Part shown: in pieces, positions 35,520-47,332 of the stretch
Numbering within the stretch: the stretch's first letter is position 1
Layout: the number at the start of each line of letters is the position of its first letter
NCBI GenBank assembly: GCA_025266875.1
Contig: JALLLT010000011.1
Location: forward strand, 248,001 to 312,000
DNA: 64,000 nucleotides
From: Fennellomyces sp. T-0311
Lineage: Eukaryota; Mucoromycota; Mucoromycetes; Mucorales; Lichtheimiaceae
Direction of reading: 5' to 3'
Notes under the pieces: model-generated
Told to the model about the DNA's origin: nothing
The model's database searches: none
What the model saw: the letters and a program-made list of their open reading frames with translations, nothing else
Position numbers and translations under genes: made by a program

Positions 35520-38500
35520 ATGGAGGCATTTGGGATTTATGACGACGATGATCCCACCCTGTTCAACCCCAACTACCCCACGCTCTCACAGTTCGACCTC
35601 GACTTGCAGCAGCAGGCACAGGCCGCACTGCAACACGGCGGCTGGCAAGACCTGGACATGTTCCTGCCCCAGGTAGTCGGCGTGCCACAGCTCTTCTATA
35701 ACGAACCAACGACACCACCATCACAATCCTCGCCTCCTCAACAGCAGCCACTACAACAACAGCAGGAACCCTCCATGAATATACCGCAGTCGTTTATTGA
35801 CAGCAACCCCATCTACAATCCTGCATTGTTAGGCGCCGCCATGCCCTCCAAACTCATTCACAGCACAATGCCCATTTCACCACCACTCGTCTCGTTCGAT
35901 GCCACGCCGATTGTCCCGTCGCAATGGAGCGGCGAGCCCGTCGAGAACTTAAAGACGGAATACCCGAGCCCAGAGAACGTTGCATACTCGCCTGCAAGCG
36001 AATCCAAGAGTCAATTAGAACAGGTCAACTTTATCGACTCGCTGCCACCCAGCGCCACACCTGCGGCAGTCATAGAACAGGCACAATCACAACCATCATC
36101 GGCCATTGCCACGCCTCCGTCGGCTGCTGCTTCGCCTCCTCCTGCAGCTGCGCCCGCATCCACATGGAACAACAACGGATTCCCGGAAGCACAAGGTAAA
36201 ACAGAATCAGAAACGTTCCTGTATGTTTAACCGGACTAAGTTTCTAACAAATTGATCTTGCAGGCAATAAGGTACCGATTCAACGCCTGAAACCACCGGC
36301 CACATCCGCCGCGACCCAGCAGAACACTGTCGGACTTGTACCGGCCAATGGCGGCCGTCAGCAGAAAAAGACCGCACACAATGCCATTGAGCGGAGGTAC
36401 CGAAACAACATCAATGACCGTATCGCTGAGCTCAAGAACGCCGTGCCTGCGCTGTTGCATGCCAAACTCAAGGACAGTCGCACCGGCAAACGCTCGCACC
36501 GTGCCATGGACGACGACGACGACGACGCTGAAGACGCCGAAGAGTATCTGGATGGCGTGGCCGTTGCCACCAAACTCAACAAAGCCACGATTCTACGCAA
36601 AGCCACTGAGTACATTACACACTTGAAGAAAACGGGAGACGACATGCGACAAGAGAATGCGGTCTTGCAACACCTCCTCACGCAATTGCCGGGGGGTCAA
36701 GAAGTTTTGGGAAGATATAGAATGCAGAAAGTACAACGGGAACAGGACTTGCAGCGACAACGCATGGTCGAGCGGCAGCAACTTCAAAAGCAACAGCAGC
36801 AGCAGCGCAAGCCCGGTCGAAAACGGACAAGGACCGTGCAAGCCGAGGAGTACGAATCAGGTTCGACAACCGGCTCGGATCCTGCGACACCTCCACCTGT
36901 CGTCGGCAATCGTGTCTTTATGGCCGTTTTCGCTTGTCTCACCTTCTTCTCATCATCTCCGCTAACCGCCGGGCCCTCCAGCACAGAGCAGTTCCAGAAC
37001 CACCACCACGCCTCACGTGCTGCCAGCGCTGGTGAAACCACCGCAACCGATGCTCCTCCCATTGCGGCTGCCCCGGCCATGTCGCTGCTTGGCTCGTGGC
37101 TTCCATTCGATAGCACCTGGTAAGTTGGACTCTAACAGATTTCCTCGTGCAGTTGATTCATAGCCTGTGTGTTTTTTGCAGGGCCATGCTGCGGACACTT
37201 GTATTTGTTCTGTTTATCGGTCATCTGCTCTTCCCGTATCTGCGGTCATGGGTCTTTGGTCGACTTTCCCTCAACGTAAAGCGGGTTCCCCGAGCAAAGC
37301 GTGTGGCATCCCGAAAGCGAATCCAGTTATCGAACGCTGCAGTGGCTTCTGCCATTGGATCGATCACTCCGGGCGATCAAAAGTGTCTGCGTATCTATGA
37401 TATCATTGTTCGATCGCTCGAACTGAATGAGGATGGTCCACCCCGTTCAGCCGCCAGCTACCTCGCGCAAACCGCCAAGGAAGCCGCTCGACTGATTTCG
37501 CGCCAGGCATTCGGCTACGAAATCCTGTACAACGAAGATGATCGTCTTGTTCCTGAAGATGAATGGGAACAGATATGCCAATGGATCAAGCTCAACGAAA
37601 TTGAATGTCTTGGAGGTAAAAAAAAAAGCATATATAACATCACCAGCGCATAAAGTCCCAAGCTAAACGCGCCCAACATTAGGCAATCCCGAGATCACGC
37701 GTGCCACCATGCTGCACTCGTGTCTGCGTATGATCAACCTCGCCGAAGTACTCGATGACGAAGAGCATGAGTTTCTGCAACAGATGCGAGCACGAGTTTA
37801 CGCAACTGCCTCGATCCAATTCGCCGCCATCTTGCGCAACTTGCCATTTGCTAATCGCGTCTCGCGCTATTTCTGGCGACTGGCGGTGTACGAAACCAGC
37901 TCAGACATGCGCAACCCCAACAGCGACGAAGGTTACATGCGATCGCTGGTGTGGATGATCCAACAGCAAGACGAGAGCATCGAAGACATTTTAAAGAGCC
38001 AGGCATGGAATGAGACTGTCCAAGTTATCCGTCACCAAGTTGGACATGCCGACACCAATCTATCGCTGTCGCTCACTGCACCCGTGCTGGTCCCCGTGGC
38101 TATTTTATCAACGCTCCATCTCCTTGACAGCCTTCAACAGCAGTACGGTCGTCTGATTGCCCACATTTGCAACCAGGCCGAGCTTACCTCGGATACCTTT
38201 GCATCCATTCTTTCGGTCACCCGCGCAGATGACGATCACCAGCGATTGGCGCATTGGTTGGCTGCGGTTGGCATGACCGTCGAGACCTTGTGGAAGAATG
38301 ATGTCAAGGCTGCCGAGACCTACATGGCCACCGTCCTCAAGCGGGTGCCGCGTGCACTGATGGTCAACCATTCGCAGCAACACCAAGATATTGTTGCGCA
38401 CAAGAACATGATGAACGAACTCGACGAACATATCAAGCGACATCTGATCCACGTGCTTACCGGCGCCACACTGATCAAGCGCGGAGACCAGGCTGCCGGC

Positions 38501-38980
38501 GTGGACCAGCTCCAAATGGCCGAAGGTGTCCAGAGCTCCATCAAAAAGCTCAAGGCAAGCACCAAATCCGTTGCTCCGCAACATCTGGAAAGCGTAGTCA
38601 TGGCATCGACCGAGTTTGCGGTTGCTCTGATCAATCTCGATGCGTGGATCTCGGCATGGAAACAATCGCCTAGCCAGGAGAATGTCCGCGAAATCCGCGA
38701 AAAGGTGCGTACCTCGACTGTCACTTTGCGGCGGATGATCCGACGGCCGATCTTGCAGGATTTGCAGACCAACCAAATGATCGCACGACTCGTCCGACTG
38801 AATCGTTTTGTGGCACGACAACCCGATGAAGTCGACTCGGCATGCGATTGCTCAGATATTGAAAGTGATGATGACGGGGACGGAGCATCGGCTCTGTTGT
38901 ATGATACGGATGGTGAAGAAGACGAGATGCTTGTCAAACGGGCAGACAAAGCCCTCGATATCCTGCATGGCATTCTGTGA
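35520..38980 (+). CDS. sre1: sterol regulatory element-binding protein homologue (membrane-tethered bHLH factor)
   Basis: Exons 35520..36195, 36264..37119, 37182..37615 and 37683..38980 give 1087 residues. The N-terminus is acidic and Gln/Pro-rich (activation region). The bHLH at about 262-350 has AHNAIERRYRNNINDRI with Tyr271, the tyrosine that marks SREBPs and lets them bind both SRE and E-box sites. An acidic insert of Asp/Glu lies in the loop (DDDDDDAEDAEE), and helix 2 is followed by a leucine-zipper-like, Gln-rich helix. Two hydrophobic segments (VFMAVFACLTFFSSS near 442 and TLVFVLFIGHLLF near 515) form the membrane hairpin across a short loop. A long C-terminal regulatory region follows. 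SREBP is cut from the membrane when sterol or oxygen is low and then activates sterol genes. The ATG chosen is the one opening MEAFGIYDDDD; an upstream in-frame extension to 35391 lacks coding character. Confidence 0.92.
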
Positions 38981-40109
38981 AACTTGTATTCTACTTTATA
39001 AATATAATCCTAAACTTTGCAGTTCTTTTTTTTTTACTCCAATTACTTCAATACACACGCAAACCCCTCTTTTGTCAGTTCCATACAAGCTGGTTGTCCT
39101 TTTCAATTCATTGCAATGGCAAAGGTTACTCGGCCGACTCGGGTACAGCACCAGAGTGTCCATAGCAGGGCCATAATAGCATCGGGTTGTCTTCCCCATA
39201 TCGGCTTTCTGGAATGGGTGGTCATTGGTGCGCGTAATTTCGGACGTCTGTGGGACGCCCTTTTCCGCTGATCCTCCCAAAATACTCGGTTCGCCGAGTT
39301 AGCGCTACATCCGTTGCGGCGACAGACTGACATGCGGAAACGACTGTGCAAGCCGATTGATTTTAAAGTGTGGCTTCCGCTCCGATGCTGTGTATGCGGT
39401 GTCAGGAAGCACAACTTGCACAATCTCACTACATATTATGTTCTCGACCACACACTTTTAACGATACGTACGACTTTGAAATCACAGATATCGCTTATGC
39501 GTCAAGTTTATATTTTTAAACGCAAAACACAGAATAAACATGCAGTCTTTTATGGCAATTTAACATTTCATTGGTTTTTGATTGCCAAATTATTGCTAAT
39601 GAACCGTAAGAGAAGACTAGCGGCATAATCTTTCGCTTCTTTCAGCTCACTGAACCGATACAAGAAGTTTAAACCTTCTCACCAAGAAGCAACAGGCTCT
39701 GTCTCTCGGTTCAATGCTATCCGAGCGCGCGAAACTTAGGCGGCATCACATGCTGTAAGGTAACGAACGATAATGCGCCTTGCCTCTTTTGCCGGATGCA
39801 CTCCGACCCCTTCCTGATGCCCCAATTCAAGCTTTCATAATTGATAAAATTCATAAACGAAATAAAATGAAACTTCTCACTGCATTGAACAAGGGGGCGA
39901 AAAGGCAAAACGAGGAGATTGTTGTAATAGTAATGCTGATCATTTGCATGTAAAATAAAAAAAAGTGCATTTTGTGCATCGCTGTTTCGGATTTGATCCG
40001 TTCCTCTTGCAAATTATTACTGTGTACCCACAGCCCACCGACTTTTTTTTCTTTTGCGTGCGTTTGTTTTGAACTAAAACTCTTCTTTCTTTCTTTCTCC
40101 TCTTTCGTT
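38981..40109. other. intergenic region, promoter of the Kin4-like kinase
   Basis: About 1.1 kb with no recognisable gene. Small frames at 39017-39271 and 39103-39429 overlap on opposite strands and show no coding bias. A long TTTCTTTC leader precedes the ATG at 40110. Confidence 0.6.
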
Positions 40110-41966
40110 ATGGTTCCTCAGCCTGACATCAATAGCGTATTGAGCGTTGGCTCTGAAGAAAATGTCAAAAAAGTAAAGGAAATCGGACCTTATAAGCTAT
40201 TGGAAACCTTGGGCATAGGCGAGTTTGGCAAAGTCAAGTTAGCCCAGCATGTCAAAACTGGTCAAAAAGTAAATATGTGTTTTTTTTACAATGATGATAT
40301 CACTCTAATACACTTGACGTTAGGTGGCAGTTAAAATGATTGACAAGAGTCATACGGAAAAAGCTAATATTCGGGACAAGGTGGAACGGGAAATCGCGCT
40401 CTTAAAGGTATAACGCCCTCACTCGGTCCACTCCAAACTCCGGTCTTAAACATGAACTTTAGCGTTTGTCACATCCAAATATCGTCAAGTTATTTGACGT
40501 CATAGAAACAGATCGCCACATTGGCATGGTGATGGAATATGCTTCAGGTAAGGGAAGAAAAGGAACAAAAGAAAAAGGGAAACAAATGTACTGATAACAC
40601 ATCAAAATATATATACAGGCGGAGAACTTTTTGAATATATTTTGAACCGCGACTATCTCGAAGAGGATGTTGCAAGACCATTCTTCGGTCAACTCATAAG
40701 CAGTGTGCATTACATGCATCAAAAAGGTGTTGTTCATCGTGACTTGAAGCTGGTAAGTTGAGAAATCGCACGCTAGTTTATGTTTTTTGGGGGGAAAACG
40801 TCAGAAAAGAAAACTGACGAAACGGAAAAACAGGAAAACGTATTGTTACTGGATGACCAAGAACATATTGTGATTACCGATTTCGGATTTGCAAATAACT
40901 GCACGGGCCAAGATCTTTTATCAACATGCTGTGGATCGCCTTGTTATGCCGCTCCTGAACTACTTGTCGGAACCGAATATGTTGGACCCGCGGTAGATAT
41001 TTGGTCTTGCGGTGTTGTACTGTACGCCATGCTCTGCGGATTTTTGCCATTTGATGATCACCACAACATGAGCTTACTTTACAAGGACATGCTCGAAGCC
41101 CCACTCATGTTTCCACCACGGGTCAGTCAAGACGCACGGGATCTGTTGCGCCAAATGTTGGAGCCCAATCCTGACCATCGATGCAATATGGAAACGGTAT
41201 TGAATCATCGTTGGTTGGAGAGTCAACGTGGCCTGCTTGCCAAGAATGTCGAAGCGTTGGAAAAGGAAAAGGCGATCATTGCTGATAAGCTTGCTGTGGC
41301 GCCAAAAACGGACGATATACCCAAGCGACAATTGAGCAAACGACAGCGATTCTTTCGCTTATTCTATGCCAAAAACAAGACGCCACAAGATGACAGTAGT
41401 GATAGCACGTCAAGTTCAGAAGTGAAGCAAAAACGAAGATTTACGTGGTCTTTGACAATGCGACGTGGCGATCGAAAGCGAAAAATTAGGGAGTCAACAT
41501 GTAAGGAGATAAGGACAGACTTTTTTTTGGGGGGTGCAAAGAGAGTGTTAGAAGAACAACAAAAAAAAGAGAGTTTTTTAACTTGTTTTTTTTTTCTCAT
41601 GTTCCTGCAGCCGCTTCATGTACTCGGGTACACCCAGAATCCTTATTAGTTTTTACTAAAATCAGCGACCATCAGTTGCTTACGTTAGTGTTGCGTATTC
41701 TGCGGGTCTTGGGAATTCAAGTTCGCCAGGATGGAGCAACTATTGCATGCACGCGGTGTGCGGATGATCCAGGGACAATCTATGGCAGTATGGAAGACGG
41801 GCGTGAAATCACATTCAAAGTGGATATTGGAACAGCCTCACCCCATGGTCTTCGGATGGTTGGCATACGACCCGATTCGGGTGAGGAAGCAGGCTACACA
41901 TTCCTGAGCGGCAAGATCATGGACAGTTTGGAACTAGTAATCCATGGTCAGTGCGGGAAGTTCTAG
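40110..41966 (+). CDS. Kin4/SNF1-like serine/threonine kinase with C-terminal KA1-like domain
   Basis: Exons 40110..40268, 40324..40407, 40463..40547, 40619..40752, 40834..41500 and 41611..41966 give 494 residues; every joint keeps the frame. Kinase motifs are [22 protein letters not shown] (VAIK-type lysine, exon 2), HRDLKLENVLL (joined across intron 4), TDFGFAN and [14 protein letters not shown], the activation loop of the CAMKL (SNF1, MARK, Kin4) branch with an LKB1-type Thr. A basic Ser-rich linker ([29 protein letters not shown]) follows, then about 110 residues starting [20 protein letters not shown] that look like a KA1 membrane- or lipid-binding domain. GEFGKVKL favours Kin4/Frk1, which act in the spindle-position checkpoint in yeast; true SNF1 is less likely. 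Confidence 0.87.
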
Positions 41967-42803
41967 GGTAATTTATTTTTATGACACAAGCACACACACA
42001 CGCACACAACTGATGGTGCTTGATAAAGAATTTTGGCGAATCAGATGACCGCACAACGTCATTCCCCATGAAGTTTTTGTGATAAAAGGTTGGGTTCTCA
42101 TAGGCAGCCAAAATCAGTCCATATTTGGATTCAAGGGGCACCCTTTTTTTCAACTGGGCGGGGTTTTTTGGGCAGTATATGGATGGCGTGTGTATGCCGA
42201 ATGTTTGTGTTTGATGAGAAGAAATGTTGATAATCAGAACCCACGGGGCAATGCTGATGGTTTTAAATGTTTTATACGTTTTGTTCCGGTCCGACGGCAC
42301 GGAGCGTGTGCTTTCATGTCCTTTTTTTTTCTGAACCCAGAATTGAACGGCCGGTTCACATGCTATATTCGACAAGCAGAAAATGCCCGTTTGGGTTTAG
42401 CACAGTACCCCTCACCTATTTGCGCTTTCAGGCAGGATGACGGCATGAGAGTCAAAGGGATGGCGCTAGTCCATTTGAGGTGGGATGGCTTGACGTGGGT
42501 ACCCCGCTCTTGATCCATTATCTCTAATCGTTATCACTATAAGATCAAATTTAGTGTTAAGGGGGGCGGTGGGAGGCTTCGCCAGTCTCGAACCGTTGTT
42601 TTAATTAGCGCCGTGTTTATACAATGCAACCCGACGTAAGCTGGCAGAAAAAAAAAAGAAGAGCCCTTTATATATATGGAAACTCCGCAGTCAAAAAAAG
42701 GACAGCGCTCAGATCGCTCCATCCATATAAATAGGCTGATCTTTACCCTTCTTTCTCCCGCATTATACACATATTCTCAAAAGCAAAGCAAAAATTACAT
42801 ATA
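41967..42803. other. intergenic region between the kinase and glutamate 5-kinase genes
   Basis: A frame at 42079-42513 is open for 145 codons but has a skewed composition and no start context, so it is not accepted. The TATA element for the next gene is listed separately. Confidence 0.6.
42726..42733 (+). promoter_or_regulatory. TATA box of the glutamate 5-kinase gene
   Basis: TATAAATA lies 70 bases upstream of the ATG at 42804, followed by a CT-rich stretch that fits a transcription start region. Confidence 0.6.
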
Positions 42804-44218
42804 ATGGTTGTCTACCGAAACGCACAAAACACACATCGTCCCACCAAGTCGTCCTTGACCTTGGTCATCAAAGTGGGCACATCCTCTATTTGTGATGAAA
42901 AAACCCATTATCCTTTGCTGGGCAACCTTTCGCGCATCGTTGAGACCATCCTGGAGCTGAAGCGGAAAGGCCATCGCATTGTCCTCGTCACCAGTGCAGC
43001 CGTAGGCACCGGGCTCCGGCGGTTAAATCTCAATGAAAAGCCAAAGAAGCTCGCGGCTGTTCAGGTAAAGCATGTGAGCAGAAGGGGGACGTTCATCACT
43101 GGCTCTATACTAAACTGTTATATCACATATAGGCTATTGCTGCAGTGGGTCAAGGCCGTTTGATGAGTATGTACGATGACCTCTTTGGTCAGTTCAACCA
43201 ACCCGTGGCGCAGATCCTGTTGACCCGAAATGACTTGGCCGATGTACGTAATTTGTAATTGACTATCAAAACCAGCTAGGTTCCTAACTTTGTTATTCAT
43301 ATTTTAGCGATCGCAATATCTCAATGCCGTAAATTGCCTTGAGCAACTTCTTGATATGGGCGTCGTTCCTATTGTCAATGAGAATGATACCATTTCCGTT
43401 TCGGTAAGACTTTTTGATCAACACATGCTTTTTCATCGATAACTAAATACGTCAAACAATTTTTTTTTATTTTTAATCAGGAAATCAAATTTGGTGACAA
43501 TGACACACTCTCTGCCATCACAGCCGGCATGGTCAAGGCCGACTATTTGTTCCTGATGACCGATGTCGATTGCCTCTACACGGATAACCCACGGAGTAAC
43601 CCCAACGCAAGACCCGTGCTTGTATGTGAAGATATTGAAGCACTCCGGGAAGAGATTACCGTGACCACACCAGGTTCAGCACTTGGTACAGGTGGTATGG
43701 TCACCAAATTAGTAGCTGCTGATCTAGCTACTGCTGCGGGCGTCACAACTGTGATCGCGCGTGGCTCCACACCCGAGTCCATTTTGCCTATTATTGCCGA
43801 TGACAAGAGCGCTCCCATGCACACCCGTTTCGTTGCCAAGCCCCAGCCCTTGATTGACCGCAAATGGTGGATTTTGCACGGTCTGCATACAGCTGGTACC
43901 ATCGTCATTGATACCGATGTGGGTGAGGCTATTGCTGATGGCGCTGCACGATCTGGCTCCAGTGGTGCTTCCTTATTTGCTGGTGCAGTTGCAAAGGTCG
44001 AAGGCAACTTTGTTGAACATCAAGCTGTTCGTCTCGTGGTTCAGCACACTGACAATGGAGTCACCGATTTCGTCACTGTCGCCAAGGGTATTGTCAACTA
44101 TTCATCCGCTGAAATCGTACGGATCATGCATGCTCGGGAGAGCGATATCATTGATTCACTCGGTTATAAGGATGCCAACTGTATTATCCATCGGGATAAC
44201 ATGGCTACTTCCCTCTAA
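42804..44218 (+). CDS. PRO1: glutamate 5-kinase
   Basis: Exons 42804..43064, 43133..43243, 43308..43403 and 43481..44218 give 401 residues. The amino-acid kinase fold is evident from [11 protein letters not shown] (phosphate-binding lysine loop), [57 protein letters not shown] and [16 protein letters not shown], then LLTDVDCLY-like [15 protein letters not shown] and [12 protein letters not shown]. The last about 110 residues ([19 protein letters not shown] onward) are a PUA domain, as in full-length glutamate 5-kinases. The enzyme phosphorylates glutamate in the first step of proline synthesis, is cytosolic and is usually inhibited by proline. It is convergent with the Zn2Cys6 gene. Confidence 0.95.
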
Positions 44219-44638
44219 AAAAATTATATCCCCTTCTATACACACCATTTTCCTCTTTTGTCACTTCCCTCCGCCGCCAAAATTCCCCTTATAGTCGCCT
44301 AACCCATTTGATTATCATTTACATCTAGCTTTCATATTACCATTTACCCCTCCCTCCCCCCAAAACAGCTAACCATCATCTCTCTCAAAAAATATCAATT
44401 TGTTTCCGTGCTTCACCTTTTTCTCGATTTGGAAAGGGGAGAAACTAATGTGCTTTTCTTATTTTTTAAAAACCAGCTTCTAACGCAACATAGATTGGAT
44501 GCACTATATATATATATAAGTTGAGAGAAGAAAAAGGATTCTTCTTTTTCGGTCTCTCACTCGATGAGGAAGTAAGTCAGTAAAGGAGGATGTAGAATGT
44601 ACATAGGTATGAAAAAAAAGAATAATAAAACCGAGAAA
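44219..44638. other. 420-bp intergenic region between convergent genes
   Basis: C/T-rich then AT-rich sequence holding both 3' ends. A TATATATATATAA run at about 44507 is probably not a promoter, because no gene starts here. Confidence 0.55.
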
Positions 44639-47332
44639 TCACTGAAAATAGCCAAAATCGTTGTTGTTACTTCGCTTCTTGCTGTGCTGTTGTTGTGTAT
44701 GCGTCATGGGGATAGATTCCATGTTTACAAATTGCGGTATGGGTTGGTCAGGTGGATAGTTGCCAAAAGGACCGTGTTGCCAATGTTGTTGATGGTGAGG
44801 CGGCATATGATACGGCGGTGAAGACGATGAAGATGAATAGTATGTCATGGAAGTCGATGGGCTACCGAAAGTTGTCGGTGTTGCATAGCCACCGTTCGCC
44901 GTTGCCGTTGTAACGGCGGCTTGCGGCGTAGGTGTACTCATCCCCATCATTGAATCATGCGGTGGCGGAGCAGTACATAGACCCATTACAGATGGCGTAT
45001 ACAAAAATTGCAAAGGGTCTACTGCTGTTTCTTTGGCTAAATCGAAAAGTGCCGTTGGCATGTCCAGCATGTCAACTTTTTGTTGTTCTACCTCTTGTTG
45101 TTGCATGAGAGCCGGTGATGGGGCCGGTGATGGTTCGGCTATCTGTTGCTTTACTTCCACAATGGGTTGCTGCTGCTGTTGTTGTTCTTGTTGTTGTTGT
45201 TGTTCTGGTATCCGTTTTGTCGTAGTTTCCACATCGTCGTCGTCTAAATCCAAATCGACGTCCGGACGTTGTTCGGCAAGTATTTTTTCGATCCGTTTTG
45301 TCAACGCAAACACGTACTTGTGATGACGTACAGGTGACGCACTGAGAATATTGAGCATCCGTTGAAGTTGGTGTCGCGCATGATCCGATTGGGGACCTGA
45401 AAGCATTATGCTGTACACCATCGAGGCAACCATGGTAGTTTCGAGTGAAAAGTGACACCAGCGTTGTTTGAGGCGAGAAAAGCATTCCATCAATTCGACG
45501 ATATTGTCTGCTGTGCTTCTGCAACGTTCCTTGGTAAGCAAGTCAATGGCGGAGGGCGGATCCTCCTCGGATCTGGAGGCAAATAAGCTATACAACTGAC
45601 AGAGCTGAAAGTTGTATTCAGAATTCAGCTTGATGCACGCTTGCTCTCGGAAAGACGACGATTGCCAGTCCCGTTTGTTGATATCGCCGGGTGCGTACTT
45701 TAGTTCAGCAGGTAGCTGGTCGTACCAATCATGCAGTTCCTTGTCGAGGGTTGAAATGGACGACAGCAAGGGCTTCTCGTGTGACGTTTTGTAGATGATT
45801 TTGCGATAAATGCGGGTGATTCGGAAGCGCTGGCTCGTGAATTGCACGCGCCATTGTTTTTCGCCGGTCTCGTGGGGGAGGACGGTAGGAAAGGCGACTG
45901 TGATGAGGTCTTCGGGCGGTAAAGAGAAAGCCTTGTCGGAGTGGATGGTGCACAATGTTTCCAAGAAATAAACAGCCCAGAAAAAGCGTCGGTGTTTCTC
46001 GCGCATGATCGGATCAGCACTGCTAGACTCCTGGAACATTTTCATGTTCAGGCACATTCGAATTGCGAGGCCCAAGTAGATGTACGCTTCGGATTCCGTC
46101 GAGTTGCGTCGTTCGCCGGGCCGTCCGATTGCATACACGTACATGATGATCAATCCGTGCATGGTGTCAATGTTGGTCGTGGTGAAGCGTTCTTTCAGAA
46201 TCTCTTTGGCCTTTTCAAAGAACGGTTCGCCGACCTGGTTGGGGTCCTTGCCGGGAAACAGGTGGTGGTAGATGGCGGCGTGGCGGGCGGTCCATGCCAT
46301 GACTGCGTTGAACAGCAGCGGGTCAAGCGTCCCTTTGCGGTATCGATCGGCGACCGAATCGTCTAGGTCAGCGCATGGGAGACATAATAGACATTCGACG
46401 TAAATATCCATCAATTGGTCGTATGTCTCCTGTGACATCATTTCAGGGGTAGATTCATTATCGTTTCTCGCGTGATCCTTGGGGACCTCTCCCAAATGTG
46501 GCTCCCACGTGCTGTACAAAGGGAACGTTTTTAACTTTGTCTTCCACAGATTCTTCTTTCGAGCGATTGTTGTCCTGTCGATTTCCGGCACGGATGCTGT
46601 GGACGACGATTGCGACGATGCGTCTGACTCTCGGCTGCTCGATGCTTTGTTGGCACAGCAGCCGTTTGTGGGTCTATCGTCCAAGTCCAGGCGAGATATT
46701 CCGGTCAGCAAGATGTCGTAGAGGTCGTGGAGCGAAATAATGTTTGTGTCGATCCGCAGCCCTCGTGGAGTCAGCGATAGGGACCATTGTCCGTTTGAGG
46801 AGGTCGATGACGCAAATAAACTATTCATGGCTGCAAAGTTGCTGTTACTGGCAACGCTTTGACTGTTGTTACGCTCAGATGATCGGGTCATGCGGAATTC
46901 GTCTGCGACAAATTGGGTATTGGTCGAGACGTCTTTCATGTCAGATTCAATCGATTGCACGCGCTGCTGAAGCATGTCAACTGTTTCATTGAGTTTGACA
47001 AGGTTGAACAGATCAACCTGCGTTGCTGAACCATCGTATGAACATTGCACTATAGTTGTCCTTTGTTAGCGAAACCCTTTTTGTTTTCCATGACTGCTCC
47101 TGTATACCTTTTGCTTGCTGACATCGCGAGCAACATGGATGAGCGAAATCGCACTTTACTATTTTACGAGCCGAAATGTCAAAAAAAAAAAGCTGCACGT
47201 AAAAGTTTATGAATAGGTAAACCAAACTAACCTTTTTTCGATCTAGCAAAAGAGTTCTCATGATGAGTAAAGCAATAGCAAAGGGTGGTATGCCGGGAGC
47301 AATTACCTGCAACGCTCGCATGCCATTGTCAT
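44639..47332 (-). CDS. fungal Zn2Cys6 binuclear-cluster transcription factor
   Basis: Complement of exons 47307..47332, 47232..47242, 47108..47158 and 44639..47049, 832 residues. The N-terminal zinc cluster is spread over four exons, with 26- and 11-base mini-exons, and has the spacing C-x2-C-x6-C-x6-C-x2-C-x6-C (Cys 5, 8, 15, 22, 25, 32; it begins MTMACERCRSKKVKCD). A coiled-coil dimerisation segment follows (LNETVDMLQQRVQSIESDM). The middle homology region of fungal-specific regulators is clear (DPLLFNAVMAWTARHAAIYH, EAYIYLGLAIRMCLNMKMF, RRFFWAVYFLETLCTIHSDK). The C-terminus is Gln-, Pro- and Ser-rich and is probably the activation domain. Target genes cannot be told from sequence; proximity to PRO1 is not evidence of control. 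Confidence 0.92.

Noticed and set aside
39017..39429. Overlapping frames on both strands downstream of SREBP
   Set aside because: They overlap each other on opposite strands, are short, and show no recognisable protein.
42079..42513. 145-codon open frame on the plus strand
   Set aside because: The opposite strand is open as well, no known motif, and the sequence contains homopolymer runs typical of untranslated regions.
42560..42620. TTCGAGA in reverse complement, like a tRNA T-loop
   Set aside because: The flanking bases cannot form the T-stem or an acceptor stem. No tRNA or rRNA gene was found anywhere by eye.
44639..47332. Possible proline-pathway regulator because it neighbours PRO1
   Set aside because: Convergent orientation and no target-site evidence; in fungi proximity alone does not imply regulation.
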